The translations under genes were made by a program, and so were the position numbers. A stretch of DNA of 64,000 bases. Source: Thozetella sp. PMI_491. Taxonomy: Eukaryota > Ascomycota > Sordariomycetes > Chaetosphaeriales > Chaetosphaeriaceae. This document shows positions 54,894 through 64,000 of this stretch, in pieces. Numbering within the stretch: the first letter of the stretch is position 1; every line of letters begins with the position of its first letter. Under the pieces are notes generated by a model. It saw nothing but the letters and a program-made list of their open reading frames with translations, was not told where the DNA came from and searched no databases. The stretch lies in contig MU270015.1 of the NCBI GenBank assembly GCA_021432635.1, forward strand, positions 1,655,860 to 1,719,859. The letters run 5' to 3'.

Positions 54894-56744
54894 ATGAAGA
54901 CTTCACAAGCTGTGCGGATTGTCGAGGTTGGGCCCCGCGACGGCCTGCAAAATATACCAGAGATTGTCTCGACCCGGACGAAAGCAGAACTTATTATGAG
55001 GCTTGCCGATTGTGGGTTAAAGACCATCGAGGTAACTTCGTTTGTGTCGCCAAAGTCGATTCCCCAACTTGCCGACAACAAGGAGGTGGTCGCTGCCATA
55101 CGCCCACTCCTGGCAAATGAGGACATCAGATTTCCCGTCCTCGTGCCAAATGTCAAGGGACTAGAAGGCGCACTTCGACATGAGCTGAGGGAGGTCTCGG
55201 TTTTCGTGTCCGCATCTGAGGGGTTTTCGCAGAAGAATACGAACTGCAGCGTTGCTGAAGGGCTTCGGCGGGCTCGAGACGTTGCCACACTAGCTGCGCA
55301 GCGCGGTGTAGCTGTGCGAGGGTGAGTTATAGCCTCTATGGGAAGCTCCGCTATTTGACTCCTAAAAATAAAACTCTCTGCTAGATATGTGTCGTGCATC
55401 TTCGCTTGTCCATACGACGGTCCAACACCCCCGTCGTCTGTCTTGCGGGTTACGCGTGAGCTCCTAGATGCGGGATGCTACGAGGTGAGCCTTGGTGACA
55501 CATTGGGTGTTGGCACACCAGCCGATGTCGCGACTGTTCTCTCTTCGCTTCAGGGAGAAATACACATGAGCCGAATTGCGGGGCACTTTCACGACACGTA
55601 TGGTCAGGCGGTTGCCAACGTCATGAAGGCATACGAAATGGGTCTCCGTGTCTTCGACAGCAGCGTATCTGGACTCGGTGGCTGTCCTTATGCTCCTGGA
55701 GCGAAAGGAAATCTTGCCACTGAGGACATTGTTTACACTTTCAACAAGATGGGCGTAAATACAGGCATCGATCTGCCCAAGCTCGTCAGTACCGGTGCCT
55801 GGATATCAAATCAATTGGGACGAAGAAACGAGAGCAGGGCCGGTGCCGCGCTCGCTTCCCTCTCTCGGTCCACTGATGCTCCTCCATCATCACCCAGCTT
55901 GACCTGGGATGTAAAACACGCTACTCCCATGATCAACTTGGCCAAATCTGGACTCACCGCCAAAATCACTCTCACACGACCGCGTCACGGGAACGTGCTC
56001 ACAACCGAGATGATAAACAACCTAATTGAGATGTTCCAGGCTGCGTCGAAGAGCAAAGACATCAACCGGATTGTCCTCACAGGCGAGGGCAAGTATTTCT
56101 GCACGGGCATGGACCTGGGATCGGGCACTGTATCGCCGACAGCGAGCAGCTCTCTATCCGATACAATGTTTTCAGGTCTTTTGAGCCTGTTTGACGCCAT
56201 CTCAACTTCGCCGAAGACAACTATCGCGCTCATCAATGGACCTTGCTATGGAGGGGGTATCGGGCTCGCGTTCGCATGTGATATTCGGCTGGCCGTCACC
56301 TCAGCAACTTTCACTCTCAGCGAAGCTCGCCTTGGACTAGCGCCAGCAGTCATCTCCAAGTATGTGACGCGGGAGTGGGGGACGTCCTTTACGCGAGCGG
56401 CGATGCTCACAGGAAGAGCCGTTTCCGCTGCCGAGCTGCAGAGAATTGGGGCAATACATGCGACATATGAAGACTCGAAGCTTCTACATTGTGGGTTGGA
56501 GCATTTAGTGTCGACTATGAAAAGCTGTGCACCGGGGGCGTCATCATTGTGCAAAGATCTGGTGCGGATCGGCTGGGAGGACCCGAACGGACCACACCAG
56601 CAGGGGATGATCAGGACCGTGTTCCGGGAGATGACAGCTTCTGATGAGTCTCGTTATGGGAAAGATGAGTTCAAAAAAGGGAATAAGGCTATAGACTGGG
56701 ATCGTTGGACGTCGTCGCGAATAATGGAGACAGCTAAGCTATAG
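54894..56744 (+). CDS. HMG-CoA lyase / enoyl-CoA hydratase (methylglutaconyl-type) fusion protein
   Basis: Exons 54894-55321 and 55385-56744 join to 595 residues. The N-terminal half (about 5-300) is a DRE-TIM HMG-CoA lyase: EVGPRDGLQN at the start, SASEGFSQKNTN, metal-binding histidines in HFHDTYGQAVAN, and the reactive cysteine in SGLGGCPYAPGAKGN. After a Ser/Pro linker (about 300-330) comes a crotonase domain: VLTGEGKYFCTGMDL, INGPCYGGGIGLAFACDIRLA and the glutamate in LSEARLGLAPAVISKYV, closest in pattern to LiuC/AtuE methylglutaconyl- or isohexenylglutaconyl-CoA hydratases. The two halves would catalyse consecutive steps (hydration, then carbon-carbon cleavage) after the carboxylase. The protein starts directly at the lyase domain with no presequence. 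It is convergent with the carboxylase beta gene, 103 bases apart. Confidence 0.95.
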
Positions 56745-56847
56745 AACATCACTTCGTTGTTTATCTTTGAGACTGAGATTCCAGCCATGGTAACACACCG
56801 GTTGAACTTGCAGTATATTTTTCAAGTAATATCCTTCTTTGCCTTTA

Positions 56848-58920
56848 TTACATCCGCGCCAGGGCCCGGAAAGTATCGCTTCCCTTCACGGAAGGCTGCG
56901 CCACAATCTCTAGACACATACCCAGCACGTCTCGGGTGTCTCTTGGGTCAATGACTCCGTCGTCTAGCAGGTGTGACGAGGTCCGATAAGCATCGGAGTC
57001 CTGCTGAGCACTTTCCCTCACATTTGGCCTAGGCACCTCAGCTGGGGCTCCGGTGCCCGCATTCCGCGAACTACTTGATATCTGATCCATGACACCTCCG
57101 AGTTGATCCGGCCCCATCACAGAACACCGTCCTATCGGCCATGTGAAGAGAAACCTAGGCTTGTATGCTCGCCCGCACATTGCGTAGTTGCCAGCACCGT
57201 AGGAGGCGCCACATATGACGCTAATGTGAGGGACTGAGCTAGTGCTGATGGTGCTGACGAGCCGGGCCCCTTTCCGTATGATTCCATCTCTCTCTGCTTT
57301 CAAGCCGACCATAAAACCAGTAACATTATGGAGGAAGATGATTGGTGTGTTTCTTTATGCCAATTCCATCGGTCAACTTGTGACATGCCGTCATGGCGTA
57401 GAATGTCTTGCTTACCCTTGGTTGCATACCTGCACAAACTGAGCAGCCTTGTCTGCCTCTTGGGTGAAGATCACCGGTGTCTGATTAGCAACTATTCCGG
57501 TCAGGTATCCTGAAGCGATAGATTTGATGTTAGCCAGCACCGACGCCAAACTTGACATTGCACGCAGAGCTACATACCATGAATATAACACCACCCCGTG
57601 ATCATGCCTTTCCCAAAGTCGGGCTTAAAGATCTTGAACCGAGAGTCATCGGCCAGTCTAATGATGACCTCCTTCATGTTAAATGGCTGTCGAATGTCTG
57701 GGTTAACTATACCCATGATGTCCTCGATATTGTACCGTGGCGGACTGGGAGCTTGAGTTCGCTGGAGAAGGCAACGAGCCGCCGCCGCCGCCGAAACCCA
57801 CTCTCGGGCCATTCTAATCGCCTCGAACCTAAACCCAATAAGTATTCGACCGCTTATGGGAGAGCATAGTGCGACTAACTCATCTCGAGCGATCTGATCG
57901 CTTAGACCGGTGATATTGGTGTGCATATCTGCCCCTCCAAGTTCCTCTGCATCGGTGACTTCTCCCGTGGCCATCTTGACTAGCGGCGGTCCACCAAGAA
58001 ACACTCTCGCTTGATGTTTGACAAATATCGTGTGATCAGAGAGGGCAGGGTGGTAGGCCCCTCCCGCGGTAGAGGAGCCGAAGACGACGGCACAACTGGA
58101 GTGTCCGTTCTTGGTTCGGATGGCAAGGTCACGGAAGATCTGACCTCCTTTGTGAAACACACGGAACTGCTGCGGCAGGAAAACACCTGCCTAGTGGAGC
58201 ATTAGTTCATCATAGACCATGCATGTTTGCGCTGATCTAGGCTAGTTGTTGGACACACTTACGGACTGCACGAGCGCGATGATGGGCAATCCGTTTTCAG
58301 TTGCGATTTCCGTGGTACGATTTTGCTTAAGCACTTTCCATGACTTTTTAGATATTACTCGAGCGAAATGGTGATGTCAGGGAAGGAAAATGCTTGCCTG
58401 TGTATTCATTCCAAGCTCCCCCGCTAAGTGTCGGGATATGGGCAATGACCATGGTTGCGATGCCGCTATTGCCATGTTACTCGAATGTCCTCAGGGGCTT
58501 TTTTTTGGGGGGGGAGGGGGGAATTGACTTAGAAACCATACCTCACCAGCCCAATTCCACATACCAAGCTTGCAGACGGTGATGAGTCGGGCAGGCCGTG
58601 GCCGGCGAACGAGCAGAGTTCTAGAAACGGAGAGCCGTCATCGAGAAGGAGGGAGACTCGATCACGAGCTAGAACAGGGTGAGGACTCAGTAATATAGAG
58701 CCACGGAAATTGGGTACTAACCAAGCAGCTGACCACGGAGAGAGTGTCTTTCCGTGTATATAGAGTGGCCCTGCGAAGCTGCTATCTGGAGTGCCTCCTC
58801 GTGTCTCTCTAGCACCGGCTTCCATGCCGCATTGTTTGCTCCGAATTCAGGGTCTGAAGTTTCCACAGCCGTATCGATAACTGGAAATGCGGAGCTTCCA
58901 ATTCTTTCCAGGGCTATCAT
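56848..58920 (-). CDS. Acyl-CoA carboxylase beta subunit (MCC/GCC type), seven exons
   Basis: Exons 58920-58722, 58668-58542, 58465-58398, 58357-58263, 58190-57578, 57509-57416 and 57352-56848 join to 566 residues, close to the length of eukaryotic MCC beta. The N-terminal part has DDGSPFLELCSFAG; then SAGVFLPQQFRVFHKGGQIF, GSSTAGGAYHPALSDH, QTPVIFTQEADKAAQFVQ, IIFLHNVTGFMVG and GASYGAGNYAMCGRAYKPRF, the hallmarks of the carboxyltransferase of 3-methylcrotonyl/geranyl-CoA carboxylase. The intron at 58358-58397 has a GC donor (GCAAGC) and is only 40 bases; intron 2 holds a C-rich tract. Its biotinylated partner is at 27615. About half of its exons are short and easily missed. No convincing mitochondrial presequence is seen. 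Confidence 0.94.
58499..58521 (+). repeat. T8 G8 A G6 homopolymer tract in an intron
   Basis: Eight T, eight G, one A, six G on the plus strand lie in intron 2 of the carboxylase beta gene, so the transcript has a pyrimidine tract followed by A8. The arrangement resembles the G-rich tract at 6189-6216, which also begins with eight T. Confidence 0.7.
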
Positions 58921-59916
58921 AATGAATATCCTGTGTTTCCTGCGAGCTGTACAAGGTGAGGCGAGCGAGATGCAAGGCGATTTTCGTGTACTCTGCTATA
59001 GACTTTAATGGAGTAGGTCTCAGCGGGTAGGATCGCATTCACGTTTGCGTCTAAAAAGAGCTTCCAAATCGGATCCTAAGCGGCAAGTGTAGTTATTGGC
59101 TATCCTAATGCGAAATCTCTCTTCCCGTTGTCGGCGAACTGCCCCTGCCTCGAGCCGGGCCAATCGGCAGCCATTTCCGGCCAGCCTCAGAAGCAGGGAG
59201 GACTGACAAAGCGATTGTATCCACTAAGCCATTTGCATACGTTCGGATTATGAAATTTGCGTTGTATCTTAGGAAAATAGAGATCTCCGCTTGATGTAGG
59301 TACATCTTTATTGTCGCAAGTCTAGATTGACGTCTACGTAGCCAAGGCCTAGACCCAACACATCAGCTAGGGTGGACGAATGGCCATAGAAAGACATTGT
59401 GAATATTGCTCTAGACGCGGAAATCATGGATCTAACGGTTCGAACCGCCTCTTTAGAATCGACAGCTGCGTATAATCTCATTTGAGCGGTCACTATAGGT
59501 CATCCGACGCAAATAGCTGAGCTATGGCGGTAATCTCAATATTCCACATTACCCAAGCTTCCCAGACTAAAGAATACGCTGTTTGAGATGGCCGCCTCCA
59601 TTATTCGATTTAAACCTAGGAGTAGACGGGAAGTGGGCATGGACATGGAGGCTCTAGCCATCCAAAATGTCTACGTGGAGACGGATAAGAACGTTTCAAG
59701 GCTCAGCGGTATGGATAAAGAGAGCAGCTGATAAGTCTACTTGAGGACGCCATGGAATATTAAGCGGTTGGTACACATTGTTCCAGCCAGTGTCTTCACA
59801 ACGTGGGCGGTAGAGTACCTAATTAATATACAACCCATCTAGGTGCGGTGCGAAGAGTGCGCTCATCGCTTCTTCGCGCGTGCTTTGGGGATTTGGTCAT
59901 TGCCCGTTCGCAGCCG
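58921..59916. other. Intergenic region between carboxylase beta and the Zn2Cys6 regulator
   Basis: About 1 kb holding the carboxylase beta promoter (minus strand) and the regulator's 3' flank. A block at 59150-59182 reads GCCGGGCCAATCGGC followed by TTTCCGGCC, similar to the CCAAT-plus-TTCCGG block upstream of the fusion gene. A GGTTCGAACCG at about 59437 looks like a tRNA B box, but no cloverleaf can be folded. Confidence 0.5.
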
Positions 59917-62484
59917 CTAGGGTAATATCCCCATATCTAACTGACTTAACCATGTGTTGTCTCCCAACGTAGCGTCCGGCTGAGTACCCTCCATGCCATT
60001 ACCTAGCAGAAAATCATCACTCATCAGCGCCGCCATAGAGCCCCACAACCCGGGTGCTGGCATCATGGATGCCCCCGGTAGTTGCGCAGAGGGCGGCTCA
60101 GCGACTGCTGGCACCGCGTCTACCGGCCCAAACATGCCCTCCAGCTTGGTATTCCTAGTTATTCTAGAGAGCGTGTTGCGCATCTTCTCAGCAACCGGAT
60201 AGTGTTTCTCCACAGCCGCCATCGTGTCCGCGAGGAAGTTCAAGAGCTGGGTATCATCGGTCGGAGGGAAGTTCACCGGCGGATGCACGGTGCAGGAGAT
60301 GAGCGTGCTCGCTGCTACGTACATGTTGTCAAGCATGACGGTTATAATGTTCTGCACACCAAAGATTTCGCGGTATGCCAACATTAGACGGCAGATGGTG
60401 GTTGCCTTTTCACGCATGAAGGCGCGGCTATTCTCGATTCTCGCGATGCAGTCGTCTGGATGATGGCCAGGCTTCTGGCAGAGGGCCTTGACCAAGGCGC
60501 GATGAAGCACTATTTGGATACCGCAGAACTGGATGTTCAGGCCGTATGTCACAGCATCTAGCTCTGTAATCTCACAGTGCTTGGAAGATATTTCCCAGGG
60601 CATCGCGTCGTACGAAGCCAGGATCTTGGCGCCTAGCTCTGAGAGACGGTCCAAGGCGCTTCGGTCGAGTAGAGCGTCACCGGCGTTCAGGATATCTGAC
60701 ACATCGGAGATGCGATGCGCGAGAGTGACCCACGATCCCAGAGTGCTAGTGCTGCTCTCATCCGTGTCGATTGTCAATGCCATGGCCGGGTCCACGGCAG
60801 AAGCTGGGATGCAACTCGGGCGGCCGAGGTACAGCGCCCATAGTTTATCGAAGACGAAGGCTCCAAGACACAACATCTTGCGTAGCCTGGCATCTTCCGC
60901 TGATAGTATTCCGTTTTCTACCAGCTGAGAGCAATCTTGATGCAGGCCAAGGTCGAATAGCAGTCGGCAGGCAATTCCTAACCCATACCGCCGCGTCAGT
61001 GATGACCCTAGTGCAGAAGTGGTTCGAGTTTAGGCTCGAACTTACCACTATACATCCACCCGACTCTGTCTCGTGCCATTGTGGCCTCGAAATCACTTAG
61101 CAGAAGAAACCCCTGCAGGGTTGCAATCGTCGGCTGTTCCAATTCAAATACCACGTCCTTCTTCGCCCTCTCAGCATACGGTCTTCCTAGCTTCCTCACG
61201 GCCTCGGAGGTGCTGGTTCTCGTCGCGCACGCTAACATGACATTCTCGAGAAAAGGAGCGTAATATTGTGAGCGCTTTCCAATCTTTCGGTGAGCCGTGA
61301 AAAGTTGCTTGTCTACGACTTGTTGCGAGCGGGCGTAATAATTCCAGCAGGACTCGATGAGCACGTTCCGCAACTTCGGCGAGTCCATGTTCACGACAGA
61401 TTCAGACCTAAACGTCGGGTTCAACGGTACTTCTTTACGGCTTTCCGAGGGCGACTGTATGTGCAAGTTTGTAGTCGGCCCGTAGTACCGAACCTGGCCT
61501 GATCTTGAGTCGGCGTCCAGCCTGGGGCCAGAGTCCTCCACCGACGGCGAGAGATACGGGGCGATGGTGCGTGAGCTATGATCGCCTAGTATTCCAGCCC
61601 TCTGGTCGGACAGTGGGGGCTCGTCGTGGCTATAGGATTGCGTCTCACCGTGATCGGAGCCAAACGCCGACGTGTTCAGCTCTGCGCCGTCGCTTCCGTT
61701 GTTCCCTGGTGCCTCGTTCTCGGGCATGCCGAGTTCCTCAGACCCGCTCAGCGAAAGTGGAGTTCGTGCGCTGCTCGCTCGTTCCCTTGGTTAGTACCGT
61801 ATCACAGTCGTACTGGTATACGGCTGGAGACTCGGGGACTTACTTTTGCGGGCCGACACGGATGGTGTCCTGGCATTCCCGTGTATCGCTTCCACCGTCC
61901 GCGACAATATAGTCGGCAAACGGCTCTGACCGTCGGCGAGGAGCGAATTGGCCCTCTCTGATGAAGTTACAGTCACTAAGAAGCCCATCTCAGACCTTGA
62001 TGAAAAGTTCGACGAGATTGGGGATCATACATGATCATCGCCTCGATGGAGTGAATACGGCCTTGGAGCGCGGCTATGTGTTCCCTGGAGCCGTATCTGA
62101 GCAAACGTACGTCAACAAAACCCTCACGGCCATGGAATCGATGGCGGACTCTGGCGGTACGAGCCACAGCGAACTTACTTTCTCCTGTCGTCATTCCGGA
62201 TCAGGATGCACTCAATATCTAGAGTGCAACACATTGTACAGCGTTTGCCCGGTTCGGTCTTTTGCGCATCGCACTAAGACCGCGCCCTGGTAAGCGACAA
62301 GGTCGACATTTGTCTCCGGAGAATCTCAGAAGCAGCTACTTGCCTTGGTTTTCTTCTGCCGGCAGTTTACACATGCGACCGAGGCTCTTGGCCCGCCCCG
62401 GCCACTGCCTGAAGACTTTCCCCCCCGACGACCAGATGTGGCGGGCGCATCACGACGGTCACCTCTCGTCGAACCTTCCGACAT
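59917..62484 (-). CDS. Zn2Cys6 transcription factor with fungal_trans domain
   Basis: Exons 62484-62344, 62273-62179, 62096-62031, 61957-61844, about 61770-61046 and 60977-59917 give 733 residues. The zinc cluster is split by the first intron: CVNCRQKKTK, then C-x10-C-x2-C-x6-C starting CDAQKTEPGKRC. A predicted coiled-coil linker (IAALQGRIHSIEAM) follows, then the fungal transcription factor domain (PF04082) with GIACRLLFDLGLHQDC and FDKLWALYLGRP. The first intron has a GC donor (GCAAGT). The C-terminus has an acidic, Met/Leu-rich tail that could activate. It lies at the end of the catabolic island, is the only zinc-cluster factor there, and reads CGG triplets by family rule, so it is the best candidate regulator for the TTCCGG-bearing promoters. 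Confidence 0.9.
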
Positions 62485-63463
62485 TTGCACTGGGCCCCGG
62501 CCGGGAAAGGGAGACTCTGGAGTGAAGATGTATGTATTTGCGAGAGTAGCCGGGTTTCGACGTCGTTCTGGGGTCGGGATACTCTCTGGATGGTTATCTA
62601 ACTTACAGGTAAGAGGGTCGGTCAAAATAACGGACCCGCGGGGCGGGCAATGGGGCATTGCCGCTCATGCCCTCCCGATCAATGCGGGGTACTTTAGCTA
62701 GTCTGGGGAAACCTGGAGCTGGGGGGAAGCTAGGATTAACCCCAGTTCTGCCAAGGTGGCCCTCCCCCTTTTTCGAAGGCCGTTCACATAGTGCAGATTA
62801 GCAAATACAAAGTCCCCTATAGACACGGGCCTATCTGCAGTGGAGAGTGCCACAATATCTTGGTCCCTAGTGACTATCACCTTCGACGCTGAGGTGTGGA
62901 CAAGATCAAGGTCTGCGCATGGCCAAGACTTCGCCGTCGCGCAAGGATCTTGTCAATATGGTTGCTGTCGTCAAAGCTGCGCGGGGCAAGCGGTGGTATG
63001 GCGCCCGCTAATCTTGCACCCCCACAGTATGGACGACCTCCGCTGGTGCGCAGGCGAGTTCATAAAAGCGCGCAAGTTGCATCCAGATCTAGCCCCGAGG
63101 TCCTCGGGGAAGGCTAGCGGCGAAAGATTAAAATGGACCTGACCTAGCCCAGACTCTCTCCCAGACTCGCCCATGAGTGACCGAGGCAAGGGTCGGCTGT
63201 ATTGGCGGCACATGATTGGAAGGACAGAGCGCCGGCTAAGTTTTCCGGTAGCGTAGCCCCCAAGAAACCCCCTTTCGTGCGAGGCAATGCCAGAGCCTTG
63301 TTTTGTTGATACACGGATCGGGCGGGTTGTGCAGCACAGCCCCACCATTTGTGCGTCACCGTCCCTCGGTGACAGTACTTTTTCCGACACACGTGCTGCA
63401 CAAGGGACGACGAGATAACAGCCAGCAGCCAATGCATCTACCATCGCAACCACCTCCGACAGC
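62485..63463. promoter_or_regulatory. Divergent promoter region, Zn2Cys6 factor and bZIP factor
   Basis: About 980 bases between divergent regulator genes. The DNA is GC-rich and several overlapping open frames exist on both strands, but none resembles a known family. It probably contains long 5' untranslated regions, as is common for fungal regulators. Confidence 0.45.
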
Positions 63464-64000
63464 ATGATGTCTAGCTCTGGTGGAGCAGCGTCGAACGCCG
63501 ACAACGGTAGCAGGCGGAGGAAGAGGGCACGCAATGTCTCGCGCTCCGAGCCCACCCAAGCGCATGAGCAAGCGGAGAGGAAGCGTACCCAAAATCGCAT
63601 CTCGCAGCAGTGTGCACGTGAGAGGCAGGCGGCCTACACCCGCCACCTCGAGTCGCTCGTGGAAGCCGTGCGCAATAGCAGCGACGAGGACTCCGAGAGC
63701 AAGTATGCGAGGCTCCTCAGGGCCCACTTGAAACTCATGGATGAGAAGCTCGAGTTGGAGGATGCCTTGTCCCGGTTTCGCCAGAAGATGTTGAGCTTTG
63801 GGACCATGGCAATCACGGCTGCTGGTGGGTGTGTCCCATTGATATTAAATGGGCCCAGAAAATCCTCCTAACAATAGATTAGAAGACAAGATATTCGACC
63901 GTGGTGGGCCGACTTCGGCCGCGGGTCAGTCAAGCCCCGATGGGCCACCAATCGATCCTGCCCCGGACGAGATTCCACTCCAATCGAGCTTCTTGGCGGA
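63464..64000 (+). CDS. bZIP-type transcription factor, partial (runs off right edge)
   Basis: Exon 63464-63828, then an intron 63829-63877 with a CCTAAC branch site, then an open second exon to the window end. The basic region RKRTQNRISQQCARERQ fits the bZIP N-x7-R rule (N..R), followed by a helix with leucine/valine heptad-like spacing (LESLVEAV, LLRAHLKLMDEKLELEDAL) that could dimerise. The zipper is interrupted by an acidic stretch SSDEDSES, so it is atypical; it resembles fungal bZIP-domain proteins that carry a C-terminal DUF3425 region. The rest of the protein is outside the window. It is divergent from the Zn2Cys6 factor. Whether it belongs to the island is not known. Confidence 0.8.

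Noticed and set aside
59425-59460. A tRNA gene suggested by a GGTTCGAACCG box
   Set aside because: The flanking bases do not form a T-stem, acceptor stem or anticodon arm.
23094-62484. The right-hand block as the ordinary leucine degradation pathway
   Set aside because: Carboxylase, hydratase and lyase would fit, but isovaleryl-CoA dehydrogenase is absent, the lyase and hydratase are fused, targeting sequences are lacking, and BVMO, hydrolase and oxygenase genes have no place in leucine breakdown. Not fully excluded without the rest of the genome.
62326-63142. Several overlapping open frames on both strands between the two right-hand regulators
   Set aside because: GC-rich DNA produces long chance frames; only the frame leading into the split zinc cluster has a family match.

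Overview
The window comes from the nuclear genome of a filamentous ascomycete fungus (Pezizomycotina). The evidence is many short GT-AG introns of about 40-90 bases with CTAAC/CTGAC-like branch sites, fungal-type transcription factors, a multimodular fungal NRPS, and Baeyer-Villiger monooxygenase, cyclase and MFS families typical of moulds. Most gene models below were rebuilt by hand; exon phases close without stops in nearly all of them. I saw no transposon, retroelement, rRNA, tRNA or CRISPR array.

Left part (about 0.5-22 kb): a secondary-metabolite locus. A 2420-residue NRPS (9.9-17.2 kb, minus) has the order truncated C, A, T, C, A, T, terminal reductase (R). It should release a dipeptide as an aldehyde or imine. 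On the same strand downstream lie an FAD monooxygenase and a SAM methyltransferase. Around them are an AYR1-like SDR, two MFS exporters (0.5-2.3 and 18.7-20.7 kb), a fungal transcription factor without a zinc cluster, and a DUF1993 protein. The architecture resembles peramine/pyrrolopyrazine synthetases but lacks the N-methyltransferase domain.

Right part (about 23-62.5 kb): a large catabolic island of some 19 genes. It holds both subunits of a biotin-dependent acyl-CoA carboxylase of the 3-methylcrotonyl/geranyl-CoA type (alpha at 27.6-30.0 kb, beta at 56.8-58.9 kb), an acyl-CoA ligase, and a single-chain fusion of HMG-CoA lyase with a LiuC/AtuE-like enoyl-CoA hydratase. It also has two Baeyer-Villiger monooxygenases, a fold-3 alpha/beta hydrolase, two classical SDRs, two PF04199 'cyclases', an MpaB-like oxygenase, an SRPBCC protein, a TauD-type dioxygenase, an HpcH/HpaI aldolase, a cytochrome b5-flavin 2-hydroxyacid dehydrogenase and two sugar-porter-type MFS carriers. 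A Zn2Cys6 regulator follows, and a bZIP gene runs off the right edge.

Read together, the right part looks like a pathway that takes up a cyclic or beta-methyl-branched (terpenoid-like) compound. Ring ketones would be opened by BVMO plus esterase/lactonase, the acid activated to a CoA ester, the blocking beta-methyl group carboxylated, the product hydrated, and the chain cut with HMG-CoA lyase. This is the logic of bacterial Atu/Liu terpene and leucine degradation. That assignment is inference; the individual families are well supported.
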